A stretch of 41,718 nucleotides of DNA from WQXF01 sp031553615 (GTDB lineage Bacteria; Bacillota; Clostridia; Christensenellales; Aristaeellaceae): assembly GCA_031553615.1 (NCBI GenBank), contig JAVBLJ010000019.1:1-41718 (forward strand), written 5' to 3'. Below the pieces are notes generated by a model. It ran no database searches, was not told the DNA's origin, and saw only the letters and a list, made by a program, of their open reading frames with translations. A program made the translations under genes and the position numbers. This document shows, piece by piece, positions 31,205-39,326 of this stretch (within the stretch, counting starts at the first letter, position 1; every line of letters starts with the position of its first letter).

Positions 31205-34200
31205 ATGAGCAATCGATTCGAAACCCTGTCCGCTCCCCCTTCGCTATCGGCGAAGGATTTGAGCCTGCACATCCGGATGCAATCCTCCCTCCCTCAGGAG
31301 GTCCGGAACAGCTGCAGCCTCGATTTGCTCAACCCCAAGCTCAAGCTGTACGACGAGCTGACCACCGTACGCTTCACCCGCTCCCTGCCCACCGATGAGG
31401 ACCCGGGCTACGCCAAATTCTGCAAGGCGCTCTCCCGCTCCACGGCGACGCCCATTCCCTACCGCTTCTTCGCGGGGGAATACGCCGCGCTAATCGAAGC
31501 CAACGGCAGCCTGGCCCGGCTGGGCACCAAAAAGCTGATGACGATGGCCGAAGCGCTCGACGATATCTGGCGCTTTCAGGCGTACGCCGCGCTGCTGCTG
31601 CGCATCGCCCTGCACAGCGAGACCGAGGACCCCGCCCACGCCGATGGTGCATGGGCGCTGGCTCTGGGCGCATACCAGCGCTTCTTCGCCTCCGCCAAGG
31701 TGGAGGATAGCTACACCTACCGCTACCAGACCGAGGAGAAGATGCGCGAAACCTGCCGCGAGGCGTGGAACGCGTTCCTGGCCGAGCAGGTGGCCGGGAT
31801 CGGCGAGCGCGCGCTGGCCTACATCCAGCAGCAGCAAGGCGATCCGCTGGCCGCCTGCCTGCGCACCCTCGCGAGCCGCGAGGCCGAGACGCTGTGCCCC
31901 GGCCTGTATCAAAGGGTGCTCACCGATTGTTTTGCGCCGTTCACCAGCGCCATCAGCGGCGCGACCAGCCTGAGCACCGCCGGGACGATGTACGCCGGTT
32001 GCCCCAAGGAGCTGCGCGATCAGGATGCCAACAACGACCTGCCCCGCGCGATGTTGCTGGCCATGAAGAACGAACTGGACCTGCTCGATAAGGGCTTCGG
32101 CAACGTGGACGACGTGCTGCACTGGATGCGCGAACTGGACACCCTTGCGCTATACAATGGCGACAACACGGTGCTCAAGACCCGCGCCGCCGATTTCTAC
32201 GAGGATTGCACCGGCTACCTGCGCGCCACGCTGGGCGACGAGAAGGACGACGACGTCACCAGCGCCACCGCCCGCCTGACCATGCTACTGCTGATGCCGG
32301 ACGACGTGGTGATCGTCATCAACGACGGCACGAACCTTTGCCGGGATTCCCTGATTCCGCACTACACCCAGGTGCTGATCGCGCTGATGCTAAGCGACGT
32401 CAAGTCGAGCCACTTCGATGCGAATGCCGCGCGCAGGACGGGCCAGCTGGTGCACCAGACGGTGAAGGGCTGCGCGCCGCCCAACGGCGATGCGGACGAA
32501 GCCCTTTCCGTGGCGGCCAGCATCGGCGTAGGCGTGATGACCGAGGCCAACGTAGCCCGGCCCACGATACTGGCATTTTTCGAGGCTTTTCCGGGGGAAT
32601 TGCCGCTGAAGATCGAGCAGCTGCCCACGGTGAACCTGCTGCGCGCCGCGTTAGGCGGTTCCTCGGTCGGTTCTTCGGGCGGCACCGTGCAGAAACAACC
32701 GGTGCTGACCGGCAAGGGCCCTTCGGGCGGCGATCCCTTCGCCGCGCTAAGCGACCAAGGCATTACCGAAAAAATTGCGACGATGCTCAAAGCGAAGGAG
32801 AACACCCCCGCCGCCGAAACTGCGGTGCGCGAACTGATATCGGCCGTATACCGCTCGCCCCGCCTGGAGGCCGACAAAAGCGCACTGGCCGCGCTCCAGC
32901 AGATGCTGATCCAATACTTCGTGCTGTGCTGCAACCGCTACAAGATGAATCGGGGCAACGAATACGACCGCAACATACTCGATATCATCGCCGCCTACCT
33001 GCCCAGCTCCACGCCGCTGCCCAGCGATGAGCCGGGGCTCACCCTCGAAACCCAGATGCTCAAGGTCGATGGCCTCGCGCTGCTGCACGCCGTCACCGAT
33101 TCGGACGCGGGCACCGCCCAGCAATGCCGCATCATCGAGGCCCTGCTGGACGCGCTGCGCTTTACGCCCAACTTCAAGCTGGACAACGAAACCTTCCGCG
33201 ACATCGCGGAGAAAATACTCCTGCAGATTTTTTACGTGAACGCCGCAGCGTTCCTGAGCGGCACCAAGGAAAGCACCACCGCCAAAATTCTGCAGCTCTT
33301 GGGCGGATATCTGCCCAGCTACCGCTACCTTTCCTCCGAAATCAACGTGCCAGTGGGCGACCTGATGAAGCGGATGCGGCTGACCGGCATCACCCAGCGC
33401 GGACGCTTCACCAAGGAGCGCAAACCCGCCGCGCCGGTCAAGCGCACCGCATACAAGGAAAAGAAGGCCGCGAAAAAAACAGCTCCACAAAAGGGTTCCA
33501 CGGCGAAAAACGGCTCCAAAGCGAAGAATACCGCTGCGTCGCAGGGGAAGAGCGCAATGCCACCCGTGACGCAAAAAACGCCCACCCCAAGCCCCTCTTC
33601 CCGAACCCAGACCACCCTCAACGGCATCCGCTACCCCGGCACCGGCTTCGCGGCGGCGCTGCAACACGTGCTGCTCACCCTGCTGATCGCGTTCGGTGCG
33701 CTCTGCCTCGCCCATTACTTCCTGCGGATCATGGCCCTTCCGCTGACCACACCCGCGGGCTACGGCGCAGTGCTCGGCTTCCTGATGCTGTGCGCCGTTT
33801 GGCTGCTAACCGGGCTCGTGGCGGCGCTGCCGCGCACCATGCGGCTCTTTGGCCGCTTCGTGCGCGCACAGCTTTGGTGGGCGCTGGCCCCGCTGCTCTC
33901 GCTGGCCCTCCAGTCCCGCGTGGGCTTCTCGTTTGCCAGCCTGCTGCCCAAGCTGCTTTTCAGCCTGTATGGGCTGGCCTGGTTGATGGGCACGCGCGCG
34001 CTGATTGCGCGCATCCGCAGGGATTCACCCAAGCCGGACACCGTCCGCATACGCTCCGGCTTTCATAGGCTGGAAGGCACCGGGGTGACGGCCTTCCTGG
34101 GCTTCCTCTTCTCCAGCGCGCTGCTACCCTACATCGTGCTCGCAGCCCTGTGGGTGGCCAACCTGCGCGTAACCGGCCTCTGGCATCAGGTGCTGATGGG

Positions 34201-34477
34201 CTACCTGCTCCTGGCCTGGCCGTACAGCGTGCTGCTGGCGTTCGTGCAATGCTTGACCCCGCGCATGCCCCGGTTTGGCTCGTTTCTGGGCATTCAGCTC
34301 GTGCTGCTGGCGCTGCCCGTCATGGGCTACGCCGCGCTTTGGTACTACGGGAAGCTGCCCCTGAGCACGCTGTTTACTGTGCTCTATGCCATCTACGGGG
34401 TATCCTGGCTGCTGATCAGCATCGGCGTGATCAACGTCGTTCGCAAGCCCGGGTTCCGCGTTAACGCCAGCGCGTAA
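31205..34477 (+). CDS. Large protein with helical N-terminus, basic linker and about eight C-terminal membrane segments
   Basis: A 1090-residue protein that I do not recognise. Residues 1-730 are soluble and mostly helical, with few repeats and no nucleotide-binding motif. A basic, Lys/Ala/Pro/Ser-rich linker (about 735-800, KEKKAAKKTAPQKG region) leads to about eight hydrophobic segments (about 815-1075), such as VLLTLLIAFGALCLAHYFL, VLGFLMLCAVWLLTGLVAAL, AFLGFLFSSALLPYIVLAAL and FLGIQLVLLALPVMGYAALW. The large domain therefore probably faces the cytoplasm, where the chaperones and kinases are. ATG at 31205 with GAGGGA upstream. Last gene of the operon. Its 3' end overlaps the convergent nitroreductase by 17 bases. 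It could be the membrane docking site of the machine; no direct evidence. Confidence 0.8.
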   Translation: MSNRFETLSAPPSLSAKDLSLHIRMQSSLPQEVRNSCSLDLLNPKLKLYDELTTVRFTRSLPTDEDPGYAKFCKALSRSTATPIPYRFFAGEYAALIEANGSLARLGTKKLMTMAEALDDIWRFQAYAALLLRIALHSETEDPAHADGAWALALGAYQRFFASAKVEDSYTYRYQTEEKMRETCREAWNAFLAEQVAGIGERALAYIQQQQGDPLAACLRTLASREAETLCPGLYQRVLTDCFAPFTSAISGATSLSTAGTMYAGCPKELRDQDANNDLPRAMLLAMKNELDLLDKGFGNVDDVLHWMRELDTLALYNGDNTVLKTRAADFYEDCTGYLRATLGDEKDDDVTSATARLTMLLLMPDDVVIVINDGTNLCRDSLIPHYTQVLIALMLSDVKSSHFDANAARRTGQLVHQTVKGCAPPNGDADEALSVAASIGVGVMTEANVARPTILAFFEAFPGELPLKIEQLPTVNLLRAALGGSSVGSSGGTVQKQPVLTGKGPSGGDPFAALSDQGITEKIATMLKAKENTPAAETAVRELISAVYRSPRLEADKSALAALQQMLIQYFVLCCNRYKMNRGNEYDRNILDIIAAYLPSSTPLPSDEPGLTLETQMLKVDGLALLHAVTDSDAGTAQQCRIIEALLDALRFTPNFKLDNETFRDIAEKILLQIFYVNAAAFLSGTKESTTAKILQLLGGYLPSYRYLSSEINVPVGDLMKRMRLTGITQRGRFTKERKPAAPVKRTAYKEKKAAKKTAPQKGSTAKNGSKAKNTAASQGKSAMPPVTQKTPTPSPSSRTQTTLNGIRYPGTGFAAALQHVLLTLLIAFGALCLAHYFLRIMALPLTTPAGYGAVLGFLMLCAVWLLTGLVAALPRTMRLFGRFVRAQLWWALAPLLSLALQSRVGFSFASLLPKLLFSLYGLAWLMGTRALIARIRRDSPKPDTVRIRSGFHRLEGTGVTAFLGFLFSSALLPYIVLAALWVANLRVTGLWHQVLMGYLLLAWPYSVLLAFVQCLTPRMPRFGSFLGIQLVLLALPVMGYAALWYYGKLPLSTLFTVLYAIYGVSWLLISIGVINVVRKPGFRVNASA

Positions 34478-35063
34478 CCTCCTCCAGCGCAGCACGGGGC
34501 CGCGCCGCCGGGGCCTCATCCGCATAGCCAATGGAGACCGCCGCCGCCAGCTGCGCATCGGTGCCCGCCCATTCGATCAGCGTAGGGTAGGCCTCGAACA
34601 CGTCGCAAATCCAGAGGCTTCCCAGCCCCATCTCGGTGGCCGCCAGGCACATGTTTTGAATGCACGCGCCCACCGACTGCACATTGGCTAGTTCCATAAA
34701 CCGCTCGCCGAACGCGGCCAGCGGCTCGAAGGGCGTCTTGCCCTCGGCGTTGAATACCAGCACCGTGACCGGCGCCTGCCGCATGATTTGATAGGTATAC
34801 CACGCACCCTTGAGAAACTGGCGATCCTGCTCGGTTTGCACGCCGTGCTCCTCCATCCACTCCAGCCCGCCCCGCATCGCCTCCAGCATGCCCTCGCGCT
34901 CGCCCTGCTGCGTGGCGACCACGAAGCGCCAGGGCTGGCGATTCTTGGCCGAAGGCGCGGCGATGCCCGCGCGCAGGATTTGCTCCACCGCCTCGCGCTG
35001 CACCGGCCTATCGGCAAACTTGCGGATGCTGCGCCGTCCCTCGATCGCTTCCCATGTGTTCAC
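34461..35063 (-). CDS. Nitroreductase family flavoprotein
   Basis: FMN-dependent NAD(P)H oxidoreductase of the nitroreductase superfamily. The 200-residue product opens with the signature WEAIEGRRSIRKFADRPV and has PSAKNRQPWRFVVATQ (FMN binding) and the C-terminal GLGSLWICDVFEAYPTL. Length is normal. GTG at 35063 with GGGAGGG seven bases upstream; the in-frame ATG at 35129 lies inside the MITE-like element and lacks such a site. Substrate unknown. The element ends only 37 bp upstream of the start, so the promoter may lie in or have been altered by it. Convergent, overlapping the membrane-protein gene by 17 bases. Confidence 0.9.
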   Translation of the reverse strand: MNTWEAIEGRRSIRKFADRPVQREAVEQILRAGIAAPSAKNRQPWRFVVATQQGEREGMLEAMRGGLEWMEEHGVQTEQDRQFLKGAWYTYQIMRQAPVTVLVFNAEGKTPFEPLAAFGERFMELANVQSVGACIQNMCLAATEMGLGSLWICDVFEAYPTLIEWAGTDAQLAAAVSIGYADEAPAARPRAALEEVTRWR

Positions 35064-35100
35064 AGCGTTTCCCTCCCTACATCGTCGGATTGCCCTTGTG

Positions 35101-35263
35101 ATACCAATTCCAACTACGTTTTGCCACAATCCAGCGGATCTTTTCCCGATCGGCGTTGTCGTGCCTCGGTCAGCGTAGCTGCTGGCTACGCCTCCTTCGG
35201 ACTCCTAGCCGATCGAAAAAATCTCTCGCTGGCTTATTGGCAAAACCTAATTGGAATTGGTAT
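35101..35263. mobile_element. MITE-like element: 163-bp near-full-length inverted repeat
   Basis: The ends (35101-35126 and 35238-35263) are 26-bp inverted repeats with two mismatches, beginning ATACCAATTCCAA. Inverted similarity continues inward through AGCG..., a T/A-rich patch and CGATCGGC/GCCGATCG to a central GCGTAGC/GCTACGC pair, so the whole element can fold into one hairpin. No ORF of its own. TA at both ends (35102-35103, 35261-35262) would fit a TA target duplication, as for IS630/Tc1-mariner elements, but TA is palindromic and lies within the inverted repeat, so this is not proof. Base composition is lower in GC than the neighbouring genes. No transposase in the window could move it. 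Confidence 0.7.
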
Positions 35264-35405
35264 TAGCGCCATTCTAGCAAATCTATGGGTACATTTCAAT
35301 GCGCCTTCCCGGCCGCAAAAGGCTACCGGGATGGCGCATTTTGATGGGAGCCTTGATGGAGATCATGAAGATTTCCTCGGCAATTATGAAGAATCTCGTC
35401 ATTTC
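35264..35405. other. Non-coding stretch with a strong hairpin before the histidine kinase gene
   Basis: A hairpin (AATGCGCC, 35298-35305, with GGCGCATT, 35333-35340; inner TCCCGG/CCGGGA) is followed by TTTTG on the plus strand. It could end read-through transcripts from the left or be another repeated palindrome. No gene supported here. Confidence 0.5.
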
Positions 35406-35434
35406 TTGTATGCCCCCCTGGAATCGTATATAAT
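35406..35434 (+). promoter_or_regulatory. Promoter of the hybrid histidine kinase gene
   Basis: TTGTAT (35406-35411), 17-bp spacer, perfect TATAAT (35429-35434). Leader of about 45 nt to the ATG at 35485. Confidence 0.8.
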
Positions 35435-35484
35435 AATCTATGTGTACCTGTAAAACAATTCAAGCAGCGAAGGGTTTATAGACG

Positions 35485-38400
35485 ATGAAAAGAATCATGG
35501 CCTTTTTTAGCGGTCGCTTGGAGGATTTTCTCAACAAGTTCGGCTTGGGCATGCGCACCAAGCTGATCCTCATATTTTTGGTCGTGAAGGTCATTCCACT
35601 GGTGCTGGTGACCCTCATCGCCCTGCGGCAGATTTCGGTGCTGGGCAACGAACTGCGCAGGATCGCGGTGGGTGACTCCACCGCCGCGCTCAACGACAGC
35701 GCCATCGAAAACATCGAGCGCATGACCACCGACACCGCGCATGAGGTGGCCGATTTCCTGTACGAGCGCGACGACGACATTCGCTACCTGGCCTCGATTC
35801 CGCCCTCCGAGGAGACGTACCGCCAATTCCTGGCCAGCCGAACCGGCCGCCTGGTTCAACCGGGCGAGTGGGCGCTGGCCGGGGATGAAAAATCCTGGGT
35901 ACCGGTGAACCGAACCGAGCCCGAGACCCTACCCGGCGGGGTTTCCCACAACACGGAAAACAACGACAAGGACGGCTTTCACTACCGTGAGCCCGATAAC
36001 CTGGCCTACCAGGACGTGCCCCTCTACGACGAGATCACCTTCGTGGATCTGCAGGGCAACGAGCTGATCAAGGCCGTGGCGCAGAATTCGCCTAAGACGC
36101 ACTATCCGCTCTCCCCCGAAAAACGCAACGTTTCCCTGCGCGAAAACACATTCGTGAAGGCCGAAACCTACTTCGCGCAGCTCGGCGCGCTCAAGCCGGG
36201 CGAAATCTACGTTTCCGACGTGATCGGCGCGCATGTCGCCTCCAACTACATCGGCCTGTATGTGCCCGAGGTGGTGGCCAAGGCCGCCGCGGATCGCGGA
36301 TACGATATCCCCTACGCGCCCGAGACGCAGGCCTACGCGGGCCGCGAGAACCCCAACGGACGGCGCTTCGAGGGTATCGTGCGCTGGGCCACGCCGGTGG
36401 CGGATGCCCAGGGCCAGACCATCGGCTACGTGACCTTCGCGCTCAACCACGATCACATCATGGAATTCGTCGATCACCAAACGCCCATGAACCAGCGCTA
36501 TACCGAGCTGCCCAGCGCCTTCGAGGGCAACTACGCGTTCATATGGGACTATAAGTGCCGCAACATCTGCCACCCGCGCCATCACTCCATCGCGGGCTAC
36601 GACCCCGAGACCGGCGACCCCGAAATCCCCTGGCTGGAAAGCTCGATCTACGAAGCCTGGCAGGCCAGCGGCGTGCCGAATTGGTTCGATTACGTGCAGA
36701 ACCTGCCCACGTTCGATCAGCAATCGCGCAGCAAAAAGCTCGCTCCTGCGCTCACCAAGGCCGGCCTGGTGGGCCTGGACGGGCGCTACCTAAACAACGC
36801 GCCGCAGTGCACCGGCTGGATGGATTTGACCGTGGATGGCGGTTCGGGCTCTTTCTACATCCTGTGGAGCGGGCTGTACAAGCTGACCACCGCGGGCGCC
36901 ATCCCCTACTACACCGGCCAGTACGCGCCCAGCGAGGCCAACGGCTTTTCGCGGCGCGGCTTTGGCATCGTCACCATCGGCGCGGGGCTGGAGGATTTCA
37001 CCCGCCCCTCCACCGAAACCGAGGTGAAGCTGACCACCGCCATCGACAGCAACCTGGGCGATACTTTCACCCAGCTGCTGATCACCAACGCCATCATCAT
37101 CCTGCTGGTGGTGCTCATCGCCATCGGCATTGCGTCCTCGCTGACCGGCAACATCAAGGATTTGATCGGGGGAATCTCCCGCTTCCGCGCGGGCGAGCGC
37201 CAGTTCCGTTTCCGCTCGTCGCTCAAGAACGAGTTTGGCACCCTGGCCGATTCCTTCGACGAAATGGCCGACAGCATCGTCGATAGTGTCAAGAACGGCC
37301 TGTGCATCATCGATATCCACCACAACATCCTCTACATGAACGATGCCGGGCTCACACTTTGCGGCAAGACGCTGAAGCAGATCGAGGGCACGCCCTACGG
37401 GCACAGCAGCGTCTACCCCAGCGGCTCCGCCTATGATCCGCTGCTGGCGCTGGAGCAGGGGCGCGAGGCCGATATCTACTTTGTGCCGGGCCTCAAGCGC
37501 TACATTCGCGGCACCGCCAACCTCTTCTACAGCAAGGATGGCGAGCAGATCGGCTTCATGGTGCAATCCGTCGATGTCACCGAAATGGTGCTCAAACAGA
37601 TGCAGATCGAGGAGCAGCGCACGCTGCTGGATCAAATCTTCTCCGCCTCGCCCGATTTGATCTGGTACATGGACACCGAGGGCCGCTATCTGGCCGTAAA
37701 CCCGCGCTTTGCAGCGATCTGCGGCCAAGCGCCCGAGGCCTTCATCGGCAAGACCGCAGCGCAGATGCTGCCCACCGCCATGGCGCAGAGCTTCGACGAA
37801 AACGACCGAAAGACCATCGAGGCTCGCAAGCCGCTCTACTCCGAGGATGCGCTCCGCTTCGCCGATGGGCACGAGGAGGTGCTCGACTCGGTGCGCACCC
37901 CGATCCTCGATCCGGGCGGCCATCCGGTGGGCCTGCTGGGCTTCGCGCGCAACGTCAACAAGCGCGTAACCATCGAAAACGAGCTGCGTTCTACCCAGAT
38001 CGAGCTGGAGCAGGCTGTCTACACCGCCAACCGCGCCAACGAGCACAAGGGGGATTTCTTGGCGCGCATGAGCCACGAAATCCGCACGCCCATGAACGCC
38101 ATCATCGGCATCACCAACATCGTGCAGAAGAAGCTGCGCACCTTCCAAAGCGACAGTGAAGAACTGGCGGACATCGCAGGCCACATGTGTCAGATTGAGA
38201 CCTCCTCGCAGCACCTGCTGGGCCTGCTCAACGACATACTCGATATCTCCAAGATCGAGGCCGGAAAGATCGAGCTCTCCGATGAGATCGTGGAGCTGCC
38301 CAAGCTGGCCGCTACCGTGGTCAATATCATTAAGCCACGCTGCGATGAGAAAAACATCGCCTTCCCCACCTTCTTCGATGCGCTTTCGCCCTCCGCGTTC

Positions 38401-39201
38401 CGTTGCGATCCGCTGCGGTTGCGCCAGGTGCTCATCAACCTGCTGGGCAACGCGGTAAAGTTCACGCCCGAGTGCGGCACGGTGGAATTCCACATGCGCA
38501 GGCTTGACCGGCGCGGCGGCAAGACGCTCCTGCAGTTCGTGGTGCGCGATACCGGCGTGGGCATCTCGCCCGAAGCGATGGCGAACATATTCAAGCCGTT
38601 TGAGCAGGGCAACGCCAGGGTGGCGCGTCAATACGGCGGCAGCGGCCTGGGTCTGACCATCAGCCAGAATATCGTGCGCCTATTTGGCAGCGAGATCGAG
38701 GTAGCGAGCCAGGTGGGCGTGGGCAGCGAATTCCGCTTCAGCATTTGGCTTCCCGAAGCGCAATCGGATCAGCCCGCCGAGCAGGTGACCTCCGCCCTGG
38801 CGGATGAGCTGGCCGGGAAGCGCATCTTGCTGGTGGACGACGTGGAGATCAATCGCATGATCGTGATGACCATGCTGGAGAGCAACAGCCTCTCCATCGA
38901 CGAGGCCGACGACGGAAGCACGGCGGTGCAGGCATTCCAAGCCTCGCCTATCGGCACTTACGACGCCATCCTGATGGACGTGCAGATGCCCATGATGGAC
39001 GGCTACGAGGCCTCCTCGGTGATTCGCGCGCTCGGCCGCCCCGACGCCAAGACCGTGCCCATCATCGCGCTGACCGCCAATGCTTTCAAAGAGGACATCG
39101 ACAAAGCGATAAGCAGCGGCATGAACGCGCACATCGCCAAGCCGGTTGAGCTGGATAAGCTGCTGGAGGTGCTGTACCGATTCCTGGCGAAGGGGAAATA
39201 A
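35485..39201 (+). CDS. Hybrid sensor histidine kinase with large extracytoplasmic sensor, HAMP, PAS and receiver domains
   Basis: Membrane signal-transducing kinase of 1238 residues. TM1 about 26-48; a long extracytoplasmic sensor about 50-530 (dCache-like pattern, not confidently assigned); TM2 about 531-552; HAMP about 553-605; a PAS about 605-700; a second PAS about 715-830 (SASPDLIWYMDTEGRYLAVN); HisKA with phosphoacceptor H864 in RMSHEIRTPM; HATPase with N985/N989 (NLLGNAVKF), DTGVG (1022-1026) and GGSGLGL (1051-1057); receiver 1112-1235 with D1118/D1119, phosphoacceptor D1165 in MDVQMPMMDGYE, and K1219. No Hpt domain, so a further phosphotransfer partner is expected elsewhere. ATG 35485, AAGGG upstream. 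Single-gene unit; no response regulator follows. Confidence 0.94.
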   Translation: MKRIMAFFSGRLEDFLNKFGLGMRTKLILIFLVVKVIPLVLVTLIALRQISVLGNELRRIAVGDSTAALNDSAIENIERMTTDTAHEVADFLYERDDDIRYLASIPPSEETYRQFLASRTGRLVQPGEWALAGDEKSWVPVNRTEPETLPGGVSHNTENNDKDGFHYREPDNLAYQDVPLYDEITFVDLQGNELIKAVAQNSPKTHYPLSPEKRNVSLRENTFVKAETYFAQLGALKPGEIYVSDVIGAHVASNYIGLYVPEVVAKAAADRGYDIPYAPETQAYAGRENPNGRRFEGIVRWATPVADAQGQTIGYVTFALNHDHIMEFVDHQTPMNQRYTELPSAFEGNYAFIWDYKCRNICHPRHHSIAGYDPETGDPEIPWLESSIYEAWQASGVPNWFDYVQNLPTFDQQSRSKKLAPALTKAGLVGLDGRYLNNAPQCTGWMDLTVDGGSGSFYILWSGLYKLTTAGAIPYYTGQYAPSEANGFSRRGFGIVTIGAGLEDFTRPSTETEVKLTTAIDSNLGDTFTQLLITNAIIILLVVLIAIGIASSLTGNIKDLIGGISRFRAGERQFRFRSSLKNEFGTLADSFDEMADSIVDSVKNGLCIIDIHHNILYMNDAGLTLCGKTLKQIEGTPYGHSSVYPSGSAYDPLLALEQGREADIYFVPGLKRYIRGTANLFYSKDGEQIGFMVQSVDVTEMVLKQMQIEEQRTLLDQIFSASPDLIWYMDTEGRYLAVNPRFAAICGQAPEAFIGKTAAQMLPTAMAQSFDENDRKTIEARKPLYSEDALRFADGHEEVLDSVRTPILDPGGHPVGLLGFARNVNKRVTIENELRSTQIELEQAVYTANRANEHKGDFLARMSHEIRTPMNAIIGITNIVQKKLRTFQSDSEELADIAGHMCQIETSSQHLLGLLNDILDISKIEAGKIELSDEIVELPKLAATVVNIIKPRCDEKNIAFPTFFDALSPSAFRCDPLRLRQVLINLLGNAVKFTPECGTVEFHMRRLDRRGGKTLLQFVVRDTGVGISPEAMANIFKPFEQGNARVARQYGGSGLGLTISQNIVRLFGSEIEVASQVGVGSEFRFSIWLPEAQSDQPAEQVTSALADELAGKRILLVDDVEINRMIVMTMLESNSLSIDEADDGSTAVQAFQASPIGTYDAILMDVQMPMMDGYEASSVIRALGRPDAKTVPIIALTANAFKEDIDKAISSGMNAHIAKPVELDKLLEVLYRFLAKGK

Positions 39202-39215
39202 GCAAGAACGCATTC

Positions 39216-39261
39216 ATGGGGCTGTCGCACCAAGCACTCCGGCTTGGTGCGGCAGCCCCAT
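39216..39261. terminator. Long palindromic hairpin after the histidine kinase gene
   Basis: ATGGGGCTGTCGCACCAAGC (39216-39235) pairs with 39242-39261 with one G-T pair and a six-base loop. There is no T-tract directly after it, so termination is uncertain; it may be a processing site or a repeated palindrome. Flanking ATTC/GAAT extends the symmetry. Confidence 0.6.
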
Positions 39262-39326
39262 AATACGAATCCTCATTTTATTTCACGAGATAGATCACGA
39301 ATAGTTTTATTGGATGGAGGATTATC

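Noticed and set aside
18975..34477. Type VI secretion-like locus
   Set aside because: ClpV-like AAA+ and kinase genes are suggestive, but no TssB/C sheath, Hcp, VgrG, baseplate or TssM/L genes are present.
36790..38631. 613-codon minus-strand frame opposite the histidine kinase
   Set aside because: Same reason; it runs antisense through conserved sensor, PAS and HATPase coding sequence.
39218..39259. Insertion-sequence end or tRNA-like structure
   Set aside because: A perfect hairpin but with no transposase, anticodon arm or target duplication; recorded only as a hairpin or terminator.
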